A stretch of 64,000 nucleotides of DNA from JBMOPD01 sp049323615. GTDB taxonomy: Bacteria > Bacillota > Desulfotomaculia > Desulfotomaculales > Desulfocucumaceae. Made by a program: the position numbers and the translations under genes. Shown piece after piece: positions 34,203 through 43,308 of the stretch. The notes below the pieces were generated by a model. It made no database searches. It saw nothing but the letters and a program-made list of their open reading frames with translations, and was not told the origin of the DNA. The stretch's first letter is position 1; every line of letters starts with the position of its first letter. The stretch covers positions 1-64,000 of the forward strand of contig JBMOPD010000106.1 in assembly GCA_049323615.1 (NCBI GenBank), read 5' to 3'.

Positions 34203-34248
34203 GTTCATAAATAGAGAAATAATTTATTAATCTGTTAAAAGGGAATGA

Positions 34249-34680
34249 ATGCTGGGAACCGGGGGGATAAAGTTGGCCTTATCCAAGATCATAGAGAGCA
34301 TCAAAAACGGCATCGCCGCCATCGAAGCCGATGCCCACAAATTTAACCTTGAGCCCTACAACGGAGACCTGCAGGGTGTAGACGGCTGGCTGGCTCCGGA
34401 CGGCACCTTTTATGCCTGCAGTTATTACGACCACCTGATTTATGCTGATAAGCTGGTTAAAAGGATGGGCTATCAAAGGGTCAACCGTTTTCCCTACGAA
34501 TTAAACGGCGAGTATACCCTGGAAAAAAACGGGTGGATTAAAATAAGCCTGGGCCGGGTTGTAGTGTACAAGGGTATGAACATCACCAAAAAACAACTGG
34601 ACTTCCTCTTTGACTACTATGTAAGCAACAGCAGGGAAGAGGAGTTTATGGAGATACTTGAGAAATACGAAAATAACTGA
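34249..34680 (+). CDS. Hypothetical protein
   Basis: 143 residues from ATG 34249 (AAAGGGA ahead); TTG 34273, with GGGGGGATA, is an alternative. Soluble, alpha/beta, no cysteine cluster: VDGWLAPDGTFYACSYYDHLIYADKLVKRM in the middle, KISLGRVVVYKGMNITKKQLDFLFDYY near the end. This looks like a small domain that reads host or phage-like structure, but I recognise no family. It may be transcribed together with the HMG-CoA lyase gene, 23 bp downstream. Confidence 0.7.
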   Translation: MLGTGGIKLALSKIIESIKNGIAAIEADAHKFNLEPYNGDLQGVDGWLAPDGTFYACSYYDHLIYADKLVKRMGYQRVNRFPYELNGEYTLEKNGWIKISLGRVVVYKGMNITKKQLDFLFDYYVSNSREEEFMEILEKYENN

Positions 34681-34703
34681 CCGGTGATCCGTGGAGAAAT
34701 AAA

Positions 34704-35576
34704 ATGGAATTACCTGAAAGGGTTGTGGTTGTGGAGGTAGGCCCCAGGGACGGCCTGCAAAATGAGTCCTTCATTCTGGAAACTGATTTCAAGGTGGACC
34801 TGCTGAACTGCCTGATTAAGGCGGGTTTTGAGCGGATTGAAGTTACTTCCTTTGTGCATCCCCGGTGGATACCCCAGTTGAAGGATGCCGGCGAGGTTTT
34901 GCGAAAAGTCGGTTTGCCGCCCGGGACCAGGCTGAGCGCCCTGGTCCCCAATCTGAAAGGATACCAGAGGGCCAGGGCCGGCGGCATTAAAGAAGTAAAT
35001 ATAGTCCTTTCAGCCAGTGAGTCGCACAACATGAAAAACGTAAACCGAAGCATAAAGGAGTCCCTGCTGGATTTTCAGGTCATAACCGAGGCGGCCCACA
35101 GGGACGGCATTCTGGTCAGGGGCAGTGTGGCGGTTTCCTTCGGCTGCCCGTACGAGGGCAAGGTGGAACCGCATAAAGTCCTTGGTATTGTTTCCCGGCT
35201 TTGGGAAATTGGCTGTTATGAAGTGGTGCTGGCCGACACCACCGGGGTGGCCAACCCGCTTCAGGTGTATAACCTTTTTTCCTCCATTCTGGAAAGGATC
35301 GCCGGCATTAGTGTGGCCGCCCATTTTCACGACACCAGGGGCATGGGCCTGGCCAACGTGCTGGCGGCCCTGCAGGCGGGAGTGAGGGTGTTTGACTCTT
35401 CCGTCGGGGGTCTGGGCGGGTGTCCTTATGCCCCGGGCGCCCCCGGCAATATTGCCACCGAGGTCTTGTTAAACATGCTGGCGGAAATGAATATCGAAAC
35501 CGGTGTTGACCTCTTCAGGGTGGGGGAGTGTGCGGCCAAATTGAAAGAAGTCCTTGAATGCAATGTAAAGGGGTAG
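34704..35576 (+). CDS. mvaB: Hydroxymethylglutaryl-CoA lyase
   Basis: Splits HMG-CoA into acetoacetate and acetyl-CoA, the last step of leucine breakdown. 290 residues, normal length. EVGPRDGLQNE at the N-terminus (catalytic Arg and metal Asp), SFVHPRWIPQLKDA, ASESHNMKNVNRS, AHFHDTRGMGLAN (metal His pair) and GGLGGCPYAPGAPGN with the catalytic Cys are all intact. Other leucine-degradation genes are not in the window. Ends in the hairpin at 35625-35664, shared with spoVR. Confidence 0.93.
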   Translation: MELPERVVVVEVGPRDGLQNESFILETDFKVDLLNCLIKAGFERIEVTSFVHPRWIPQLKDAGEVLRKVGLPPGTRLSALVPNLKGYQRARAGGIKEVNIVLSASESHNMKNVNRSIKESLLDFQVITEAAHRDGILVRGSVAVSFGCPYEGKVEPHKVLGIVSRLWEIGCYEVVLADTTGVANPLQVYNLFSSILERIAGISVAAHFHDTRGMGLANVLAALQAGVRVFDSSVGGLGGCPYAPGAPGNIATEVLLNMLAEMNIETGVDLFRVGECAAKLKEVLECNVKG

Positions 35577-35624
35577 GTGTTTCCAGATATAGAATGAAGG
35601 CAGTAAAGTTTTTTAAATTTGTAC

Positions 35625-35664
35625 AATCCCTCCGGCATATTTTAAATGTACGGAGGGATTTTTT
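35625..35664 (+). terminator. Terminator hairpin that contains the spoVR ribosome site
   Basis: AATCCCTCCG (35625-35634) and CGGAGGGATT (35651-35660) pair exactly, followed by a T run to 35664. GGAGGG, the only ribosome site for spoVR (ATG 35666), lies in the 3' arm. TACAAT at 35622-35627 could be a -10 for an internal start. Confidence 0.75.
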
Positions 35665-35665
35665 C

Positions 35666-37141
<1,476 letters not shown>

Positions 37142-37153
37142 CCGGGACTGGAG

Positions 37154-37816
37154 TCACTCAGTCTCAATCTCCGCGAAGGCCCGCACCGGAAACGAAGCGC
37201 CGCGGCGGATCCGGAGGGGCACGGCATAGAATTTAAAGCCGGTCCGTGGCAGGACCGACAGATTGCACAGGTGTTCCACAATGGGAATACCGGCCGCCAG
37301 AAGCCTGGTATGGACCGGCCGGGCCGGGTCCGTGGTGTCGTCAACGTTGGGGAAGTCCACTCCCACCAGTGCGGCCCCGCAGTCAAGCAAAAGATCGATG
37401 GATTGCTTTGCCAGGTACGGCCCGGGCTCCCAGTACCCGTCCGTTCCCCACCGCCGGTCCCAACCGGTTCTGACCAGCACGGCCCGGCCGCGCAGTTCCG
37501 GCCTGCCGGCATCAAGGGTGATGGAACGGTCCGGCGATATTCCGGCGTCAAGAACTATTCCGGGCACTCCCGCCAGCAGTTCAAGTGGGACCTGGCTGAG
37601 GTCCGCCCCGTCCGGAAAGCGGTGGAAGGGGCTATCCAGATAGGTGCCCACATTGCAAGCCATCTCCACCCTGCCCAGGTAAAATTCCGCTTTATCCCGG
37701 TAGCGGGGGCGGGATTCCCTGTGATCCAGAAAAGCTCCGATCCTGGGCCTGGGCAGGCCCGGAAGGGTGGGCATGCCGTCTTCAATAATGTGGTTTAACT
37801 CAACGAATTTCCCCAG
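37154..37816 (-). CDS. Cyclase-family hydrolase (kynurenine formamidase-like) with altered metal site
   Basis: About 220 residues. Family signatures are VELNHIIEDGMPTLPGLPRPRI at the N-terminus, LVRTGWDRRWGTD, VDFPNVDDTTDPARPVHTRLLAAGIPIVEHLCNL and YAVPLRIRRGASFPVRAFA. The frame upstream of ATG 37774 clearly continues the family N-terminus (LNHIIEDG), but the only codon near a ribosome site (AGAGGTG) is CTG at 37816, so CTG may be the start. The metal motif HxGTHxDxPxH reads NVGTYLDSPFH: the two histidines are Asn and Tyr, so catalysis may differ or be lost. Convergent with spoVR, 12 bp apart. Confidence 0.8.
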   Translation of the reverse strand: MGKFVELNHIIEDGMPTLPGLPRPRIGAFLDHRESRPRYRDKAEFYLGRVEMACNVGTYLDSPFHRFPDGADLSQVPLELLAGVPGIVLDAGISPDRSITLDAGRPELRGRAVLVRTGWDRRWGTDGYWEPGPYLAKQSIDLLLDCGAALVGVDFPNVDDTTDPARPVHTRLLAAGIPIVEHLCNLSVLPRTGFKFYAVPLRIRRGASFPVRAFAEIETE

Positions 37817-38026
37817 GGGGAATCACCTCTGTTTTCTTAAAGGCAGGACTTAATTATTTTTTCGTTCCCAGTTATTTTACTACGGGCTGCCCTTTATCAG
37901 CAACCGCTAATGTTAAGCCCCCAGATGTCCGGTTAAACCGCCTGTGCACAAAGTAAAGCGGGAAGCATCCGTGGTGTTGTTTTATGGCGAAAAAAAGAGG
38001 AAAAGCAATTATTATAGAGAAATATT

Positions 38027-38140
38027 ATGCAATCCTTCAGAAACAGGGAGGAAGGGAAAATTCGTAAGGTAGAAGTCTTATTAATCGAACCTGGTATGAA
38101 AGTGGCGCGCACTGTTTACAGCCGCCGGGGGCGGTTTTTT
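38027..38140 (+). pseudogene. Possible fragment of an HD-GYP-type N-terminus
   Basis: The short frame reads KVEVLLIEPGMKVARTVYSRRGR, like the 'PGMxxARxVYxxxG' stretch that begins many HD-GYP proteins, then runs into a terminator at 38122-38140. Nothing of the catalytic domain follows. The rest of the 37817-38160 gap is AT-rich and holds no other gene that I can see. Confidence 0.3.
38122..38140 (+). terminator. Rho-independent terminator
   Basis: CCGCC-GGG-GGCGG followed by six T. Short stem, tight loop, clean T run. Confidence 0.6.
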
Positions 38141-38160
38141 GTTTCCAATATCAGTTTTTA

Positions 38161-38188
38161 TTGGCTTTTCCGGTTTGTAATGTATAAT
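38161..38188 (+). promoter_or_regulatory. Promoter of the FadR-family regulator pair
   Basis: TTGGCT (38161-38166) and a perfect TATAAT (38183-38188), 16 bp apart. Confidence 0.6.
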
Positions 38189-38240
38189 AACTATAGATTT
38201 GGCTGCCCCATTGATATACGAGGGAATGGCGGTGTAGATC

Positions 38241-38939
38241 ATGGATTTCAAACCAATAAAAACAAAAAAAATATATGAGGAAATTATAGAGCAGGTTAAG
38301 GTGCTGATTGCCGACGGTACCCTTTCCCCCGGGGACAAGCTCATTTCGGAGCGGGAAATGGCGGATAAGCTGCAGGTGGGACGTTCCGCCGTCAGAGAGG
38401 CTTTCCGGGCGCTGGAGGCCATGGGGATTATCGAGATCAGGCCCGGGGAGGGTACGTTTATCACTGAAGCCAATACCTATCCCTTTATGCAGGTACTGGC
38501 CCATTTACTGGTGGCTGAACGGGACTCGGTCAGGGAACTGATGGAGTTGAGGAAGATAATGGAGGTCGAGTCGGCGGGACTGGCGGCCTTAAGGCATACA
38601 TCCGAAGAGGTAAAAGAAATGGAAGAACATCTTGAACAGATGCGCCTGGATATTTTAAACGGTGAACTGGGTGAAGAGGCGGACATGAAGTTTCATTATG
38701 CCATTGCCAAGGCCACCCACAATTCCCTGTTTTACAAGCTTATGAACACCATCTCCGATACCATGAGAAGCGGGCTGAAAACGGCCCGGGAGCAGCTCTA
38801 CCGCACTCCCGGAACCCCGGAGAGGCTTCTCCGTGAGCACCGCGAGATATGCGAGCAGATTAAGAACGGCAATGTTGAAGGGGCCCGGAAGGCCATGCTG
38901 GAACACCTGGAAAAGGTTGAAAAGGCAATGCTTAAATAA
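38241..38939 (+). CDS. GntR/FadR-family regulator (LldR-like), first of a tandem pair
   Basis: 232 residues. GntR winged helix at residues 1-72 (LSPGDKLISEREMADKLQVG, RSAVREAFRALEAMGIIEIRPGEGTFI) and a helical FCD domain after it (LMELRKIMEVESAGLAALR, MKFHYAIAKATHNSLFYKLM, EHREICEQI), with Asp/His positions suited to a metal-bound carboxylate. LldR/LutR regulators of lactate genes belong here. Position ahead of a full lactate operon supports lactate sensing. About 41 bp separate it from its paralogue. Confidence 0.87.
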   Translation: MDFKPIKTKKIYEEIIEQVKVLIADGTLSPGDKLISEREMADKLQVGRSAVREAFRALEAMGIIEIRPGEGTFITEANTYPFMQVLAHLLVAERDSVRELMELRKIMEVESAGLAALRHTSEEVKEMEEHLEQMRLDILNGELGEEADMKFHYAIAKATHNSLFYKLMNTISDTMRSGLKTAREQLYRTPGTPERLLREHREICEQIKNGNVEGARKAMLEHLEKVEKAMLK

Positions 38940-38941
38940 CC

Positions 38942-38968
38942 GGGAATTAGGAATTGGGAATTGGGAGA
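38942..38968. repeat. Dispersed GGAATT-type repeat, copy 2
   Basis: Tandem GGGAATT/AGGAATT units between the two regulators. The final GGGAG is the only ribosome-like site ahead of the second regulator. Same family as 14674-14695 and 60513-60537. Confidence 0.65.
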
Positions 38969-38979
38969 AAAGTGATTTT

Positions 38980-39735
38980 ATGGAATTCATGCCGGTTAAG
39001 GTGAAAAGGGCCGTTGAAACAATAATAGATCAGATTAAAAACCACATTTTGTCGGGAGAGCTGCGGCCGGGAGACAAGCTTCTCACCGAGCGCGAACTGG
39101 CCGAACACCTTAAGGTGAGCCGGGCGTCGGTAAGGGAGGCCCTGTCAGCCCTGAATATGGCCGGCATACTGGAAATAAAGCACGGTGAAGGAATCTTTCT
39201 GAAAAAGCTGGACTATCATTCGGTTATCGAGCCCCTGACCATAATAATGCTGCTGGAGAGGGACAAAATCAAAAACCTTCTTGAGGTGAGAAAGGCCCTG
39301 GAGGTTGAGTCGGCGGGGCTTGCGGCCGAACGGCACCGGCCCGGGGACCTGGAAAAAATCAAAGCAGCCCTGGTGGAGATGGAAGAGGACCTGGTAACGG
39401 GCAATACCGGTGAGCAGGCTGACCTCAAATTTCATTTTGCCATCGCCGAAAGCACTGCCAACCCTCTCCTGATAATGCTTATGAATACCATCCACGATGC
39501 CATGAACCAGACTCTCAAGGCTACCAGGCAGCTGTGGCTCTCTTCCACATCGGGCACCACCCGCAGGCTTTTTGAGGAACACCGGGATATATATAACGCC
39601 ATAGCGGCCAGGGACAAGGAAAAGGCCAGGGAGATAATGTACCAGCATCTCTACAAGGTTGAGTCCGAGCTGGAAAAAACGTATAAAGTTTATCGGGATA
39701 TGCAGAATGCCAATGGAAAGAGGGTGGAACCGTAA
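38980..39735 (+). CDS. GntR/FadR-family regulator (LldR-like), second of a tandem pair
   Basis: 251 residues from ATG 38980; ATG 38989 is also possible. GntR helix-turn-helix LRPGDKLLTERELAEHLKVSRASVREALSAL and KHGEGIFL wing, then FCD (LLEVRKALEVESAGLAAERH, LKFHFAIAESTANPLLIML, EHRDIYNAIAARD). Clearly homologous to the gene before it along the whole length, so the pair arose by duplication. The ribosome site (GGGAG) is about 12 bases away and comes from an intergenic repeat, so expression may be low. One of the two may respond to D-lactate and the other to L-lactate, since both dehydrogenase types follow. Confidence 0.87.
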   Translation: MEFMPVKVKRAVETIIDQIKNHILSGELRPGDKLLTERELAEHLKVSRASVREALSALNMAGILEIKHGEGIFLKKLDYHSVIEPLTIIMLLERDKIKNLLEVRKALEVESAGLAAERHRPGDLEKIKAALVEMEEDLVTGNTGEQADLKFHFAIAESTANPLLIMLMNTIHDAMNQTLKATRQLWLSSTSGTTRRLFEEHRDIYNAIAARDKEKAREIMYQHLYKVESELEKTYKVYRDMQNANGKRVEP

Positions 39736-39775
39736 AAAAATTTTCATAGTATAGCAGGAATATTTATTTTTTACA

Positions 39776-39811
39776 AGAGTATTTTTTTTTGACAGAGTAT
39801 TTTTTTTTGAC
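39776..39811. repeat. Tandem 18-bp direct repeat upstream of the lactate operon
   Basis: AGAGTATTTTTTTTTGAC occurs twice back to back (39776-39793, 39794-39811). Each unit ends in a TTGAC -35-like element; the second abuts the dyad at 39810-39832. Confidence 0.75.
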
Positions 39812-39832
39812 CTGGTGGCCAGGCCACCAGGT
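39810..39832. promoter_or_regulatory. Perfect 23-bp dyad, candidate operator
   Basis: Arms CCTGGTGGCC and GGCCACCAGG flank a single A, with one more paired base outside. It lies between TTGACC (39807-39812) and TAACTT (39832-39837), the usual place for a repressor site, and holds TGGT...ACCA as FadR-family operators do. No T run follows, so a terminator is unlikely. Confidence 0.55.
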
Positions 39833-39926
39833 AACTTTGCCAATTCCTTGCCCAGGAAAATTTTTAAAAAAACTTGTCAGAAAAGAAGGAATATTATTGC
39901 CGAAGAAGAATACTGTTTGAATAGCT

Positions 39927-39941
39927 GATGGTCATACCATC
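39927..39941. promoter_or_regulatory. Candidate LldR/LutR-type operator (TGGT-N3-ACCA)
   Basis: GATGGT-CAT-ACCATC is a perfect dyad with the TGGT-N3-ACCA core seen for lactate regulators of the FadR group. It lies 194 bp before the lactate permease. The rest of 39942-40134 is AT-rich with a small GC hairpin (TGCCGCTGCGGCA) and no clear promoter. Confidence 0.55.
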
Positions 39942-40134
39942 ATATGGCATTACAGTATCTTAATATTTACTCCATAGCGGTCCGATCACTGGATGGCATG
40001 AATATTTATTTGCTATTTTATGCAGTTTGCCGCTGCGGCAGTTAAAAAATTTGCGGCGGGAGGTGGTTATCAAATTTAGTCGGAGGATCCTGTCCGGGAT
40101 TACATAATAATTATTTATTTAAGGAGGTTTTTGT

Positions 40135-41880
40135 ATGACGACCTGGACGCAGGTATTAAACCCGTTCAACAACCTGGGCCTGTCGGCCCTGGTGGCGGCA
40201 ATCCCCATCCTGTTCCTCTTTTATGCCCTGGCCATAGCCAGGATGAAGGGTCATTACGCCGGCCTGCTTACCCTGGTTATCGCCAACGTGGTGGCCATAC
40301 TGGCCTTTGACATGCCGGCCACCCTGTCGGTGTACTCGTCAATATACGGCGCCATGATAGGTCTTTTCCCAATCGGCTGGATAGTCATAACCGCAGTATT
40401 TCTTTACCAGATAACCGTTAAAACCGGGCAGTTTGAAATTATCAAGGACTCCATCGCCTCGGTCACCGAGGACCGCAGGCTGCAGGCCTTATTGATAGCA
40501 TTTTCATTCGGGGCGTTTATTGAAGGGGCGGCCGGCTTCGGGACACCGGTGGCCATAACCGCGGCCATGCTGGTGGGTTTGGGCTTTAATCCCATCTACG
40601 CCGCCGGCATCTGCCTGATTGCCAATACCGCGCCGGTGGCCTTCGGCGCCATCGGCATTCCCATCGTCACGGCGGGGGCGGTAACCGGACTGGACTCCTT
40701 TGCCATCGGCCAGATGGTGGGCCGCCAGCTCCCCTTTTTATCCCTGTTCGTGCCTTTCTGGCTGGTGTTTATCATGGCCGGCTGGAAGGGGACCAGGGAG
40801 GTGCTGCCGGCCGTATTTGTTTCGGGCGGGTCCTTTGCCCTGGCCCAGTGGTTTTCCTCAAACTACATGGGGCCGCTGCTGCCTGACATAATATCTTCCC
40901 TGGTGTCCATGGTCTGCCTGACCGTTTTCCTCAAGATCTGGAAGCCCAAAAACATCTGGCGCTTCCCCGAGGAGCCGCCCAGGACATTGGAAGTCAAAAG
41001 GCACGGCGCCGGCGCCATTATCAAGGCCTGGTCCCCCTTCATCGTGCTCACCGTAATGATTGCCGACTGGGGGGTAAACGGCGTCAAGGCGGTTCTGAAC
41101 AAGGTAACCATTCCGATAGTCATGTCCGGTCTGGACAAGTCCATAGTGGTGGGCGGCAAGCCCATGGCGGTGGTGTTTACCTTCAACTGGCTGTCGGCGG
41201 CCGGAACTTCCATTTTGATTGCCGCCATCATCACCGCCTTTATCCTGCGGGTAAGCCCCGGCCGGTTCTTCGCCATCTTCCGGGATAACTTAAAGAACCT
41301 GCGCTTTGCCCTGCTGACCATCGCCTCGGTGCTGGGCTTCGCGTATATCGCCAACTATTCCGGCATGACTCCCACCCTGGGCAAGGCCTTCACCGTCACC
41401 GGCGCCGTCTTCCCCTTCATGTCGGCCTTCCTGGGCTGGCTGGGTGTTTTCATAACCGGCAGCGACACCTCGTCCAACGCCCTGTTCGGCAAGATGCAGC
41501 AGATAACGGCGGAGGGCATGGACGTCAACCCGGTGCTTACCGTGGCCACAAACAGCAGCGGCGGGGTGGCCGGCAAAATGATTTCACCCCAGAGCATCGC
41601 CGTGGCCACCGCCGCCTGCGGACTGGTGGGCCGGGAAAGCGACCTCTTCAGGTTTACCGTTAAGCACAGCATATTCTTCACCGCCATTATAGGCGCCATA
41701 GCGTTCCTGCAGGCGTACGTGTTCGATTGGATGATCCCGGCCGCCGTGAAGGCCGCATCCGCAGCCAAGGCTGCAGCCACCGGGGGTACAACGGTGCTTG
41801 TAATTACCGGGATATTCATAGTGGTGCTGGGAATTTACGCCTCAATGCAGGGAAAGAGCGCAGACAAGGTCAGCGCATAA
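40135..41880 (+). CDS. lctP: L-lactate permease family transporter
   Basis: 581 residues, AAGGAGG ahead of ATG 40135. About 13 membrane helices; family blocks include GAFIEGAAGFGTPVAITAAMLVGLGFNP, IANTAPVAFGAIGIPIVTAG, FNWLSAAGTSILIAAI and GWLGVFITGSDTSSNALFGKMQ, and ISPQSIAVATAA near the end. LctP/GlcA transporters bring in L- and D-lactate and glycolate with protons. First structural gene of the lactate operon; 34 bp before glcD. Confidence 0.94.
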   Translation: MTTWTQVLNPFNNLGLSALVAAIPILFLFYALAIARMKGHYAGLLTLVIANVVAILAFDMPATLSVYSSIYGAMIGLFPIGWIVITAVFLYQITVKTGQFEIIKDSIASVTEDRRLQALLIAFSFGAFIEGAAGFGTPVAITAAMLVGLGFNPIYAAGICLIANTAPVAFGAIGIPIVTAGAVTGLDSFAIGQMVGRQLPFLSLFVPFWLVFIMAGWKGTREVLPAVFVSGGSFALAQWFSSNYMGPLLPDIISSLVSMVCLTVFLKIWKPKNIWRFPEEPPRTLEVKRHGAGAIIKAWSPFIVLTVMIADWGVNGVKAVLNKVTIPIVMSGLDKSIVVGGKPMAVVFTFNWLSAAGTSILIAAIITAFILRVSPGRFFAIFRDNLKNLRFALLTIASVLGFAYIANYSGMTPTLGKAFTVTGAVFPFMSAFLGWLGVFITGSDTSSNALFGKMQQITAEGMDVNPVLTVATNSSGGVAGKMISPQSIAVATAACGLVGRESDLFRFTVKHSIFFTAIIGAIAFLQAYVFDWMIPAAVKAASAAKAAATGGTTVLVITGIFIVVLGIYASMQGKSADKVSA

Positions 41881-41914
41881 CTGATCAATCAGAAAATCGG
41901 GGGAGGGGAGTCAA

Positions 41915-43306
41915 ATGTCCCGGCAGATGGTTATAGAAGCACTGGCGGACTTACTGGGCAGAGAACGGGTGATCACCCGGCCGGAGGAATTGATCTGTTA
42001 CTCCTATGACGCCACCCCGGACCTTCCGGTGGGCAAGCCCGCTGTGGTGGTAACGCCGGAGAATACGGAACAGGTGGCGGGGGTGATAAACATTGCCCGC
42101 CAGTACTCCATCCCCGTGTATCCACGGGGGTCCGGAACCAACCTGAGCGGCGGGTCCCTCCCGCTGGACCGGGGCATAGTCCTGTCCACCCTGAAGATGA
42201 ACAGAATTCTGGAGATAGATGCGGACAACCTTACGGCTACGGCGCAGCCCGGAGTAATCATCCAGACCCTGAACGACGCGGTGGCCCCCTACGGCCTGAT
42301 CTATCCCCCGGATCCCGGCAGTGTGGCCACGGCCACCATGGGCGGAAGCGTGGCCGAGTGCTCCGGGGGGCTGCGGGGACTGAAATACGGGGTGACCAAG
42401 CATTACGTAATGGGGCTGGAGGTTGTTCTGGCCGACGGGCAGGTGCTCCGGGCAGGCGGTAAAACCGTCAAAAACGTCACCGGGTATGACCTGGTGAAGT
42501 TGTTCACCGGGTCCGAAGGGACCCTGGGCGTGATTACCGGGATAACCGTGCGCCTGATCCCGGCGCCCGCCGCCAGGCGCACCATGATGGCCATATTCGA
42601 CCGGCTGGAGGACGCCGGGGAAGCGGTGACCGGCATTGTGCGCCACAAGGTGATCCCGGCCACAATGGAGATAATGGACCGGGTGACCCTGCAGACGGTG
42701 GAAAACTATTCCAAAGCCGGGCTGCCCACCGACGCCGAGGCCATCCTGCTGATCGAGGTGGACGGGCTGCCCGAGGTGGTGGAAGGTGAGGCCCGGACCG
42801 TGATCAGGGTGGTGGAAGGCCACCGGGGCCGGATCAGGATGGCCAGGGACGACCGGGAAAGGGAAGATCTCTGGCTGGCCAGGCGGGCGGCGCTGCCAGC
42901 CCTGGCCCAGCTCAGGCCCACCACGGTGCTGGAGGACGCCACGGTGCCCCGCAGCAGGCTTACCGATATGCTCAGGGCCCTGCAGGAAATCGCCGCCAAA
43001 TACCAGCTCACCATCGGGACTTTCGGCCACGCCGGCGACGGCAACCTTCACCCCACCATCCTCACCGACGCCAGGGACGCCGGGGAAATGGAAAGGGTCC
43101 ACCGGGCGGTGGACGAGATATTCAAAAAGACCCTGGAGCTGGGGGGCACCCTGAGCGGCGAGCACGGCATCGGCCTGGCCAAGAAGCGCTATTTAAGCTG
43201 GGAAATGGGAGATTCCGGCCTGGACGTGATGAGAAGAATCAAGAAGGCCCTGGATCCCGGCAACCTGTTGAACCCCGGCAAGATCATTTCAGGCGGGGAG
43301 GGATAG
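41915..43306 (+). CDS. glcD: FAD-linked lactate/glycolate dehydrogenase subunit
   Basis: 463 residues, GGGGGAGGGG ahead of ATG 41915. FAD-binding type 4 domain (VVVTPENTEQVAGVINIA, YPRGSGTNLSGGSLPLDRGIVLST, GGSVAECSGGLRGLKYGVTKHYV, GSEGTLGVITGITVRLIP) and C-terminal FAD-oxidase cap with GTFGHAGDGNLHPTI and GGTLSGEHGIGLAKK, whose histidines bind metal and substrate. Oxidises D-lactate or glycolate. It is followed two bases later by the Fe-S subunit, with which it forms a complex. Confidence 0.93.
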   Translation: MSRQMVIEALADLLGRERVITRPEELICYSYDATPDLPVGKPAVVVTPENTEQVAGVINIARQYSIPVYPRGSGTNLSGGSLPLDRGIVLSTLKMNRILEIDADNLTATAQPGVIIQTLNDAVAPYGLIYPPDPGSVATATMGGSVAECSGGLRGLKYGVTKHYVMGLEVVLADGQVLRAGGKTVKNVTGYDLVKLFTGSEGTLGVITGITVRLIPAPAARRTMMAIFDRLEDAGEAVTGIVRHKVIPATMEIMDRVTLQTVENYSKAGLPTDAEAILLIEVDGLPEVVEGEARTVIRVVEGHRGRIRMARDDREREDLWLARRAALPALAQLRPTTVLEDATVPRSRLTDMLRALQEIAAKYQLTIGTFGHAGDGNLHPTILTDARDAGEMERVHRAVDEIFKKTLELGGTLSGEHGIGLAKKRYLSWEMGDSGLDVMRRIKKALDPGNLLNPGKIISGGEG

Positions 43307-43308
43307 CG

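Noticed and set aside
39810..39832. Terminator after the regulator pair
   Set aside because: The dyad is not followed by a T run on the plus strand; the T-rich sequence lies before it, and on the minus strand no T run follows, so an operator is the better reading.
41951..43165. 404-codon open frame on the minus strand across glcD
   Set aside because: It is a shadow of the GC-rich glcD gene: low-complexity His/Gly/Pro-rich translation, no ribosome site and no family motif.
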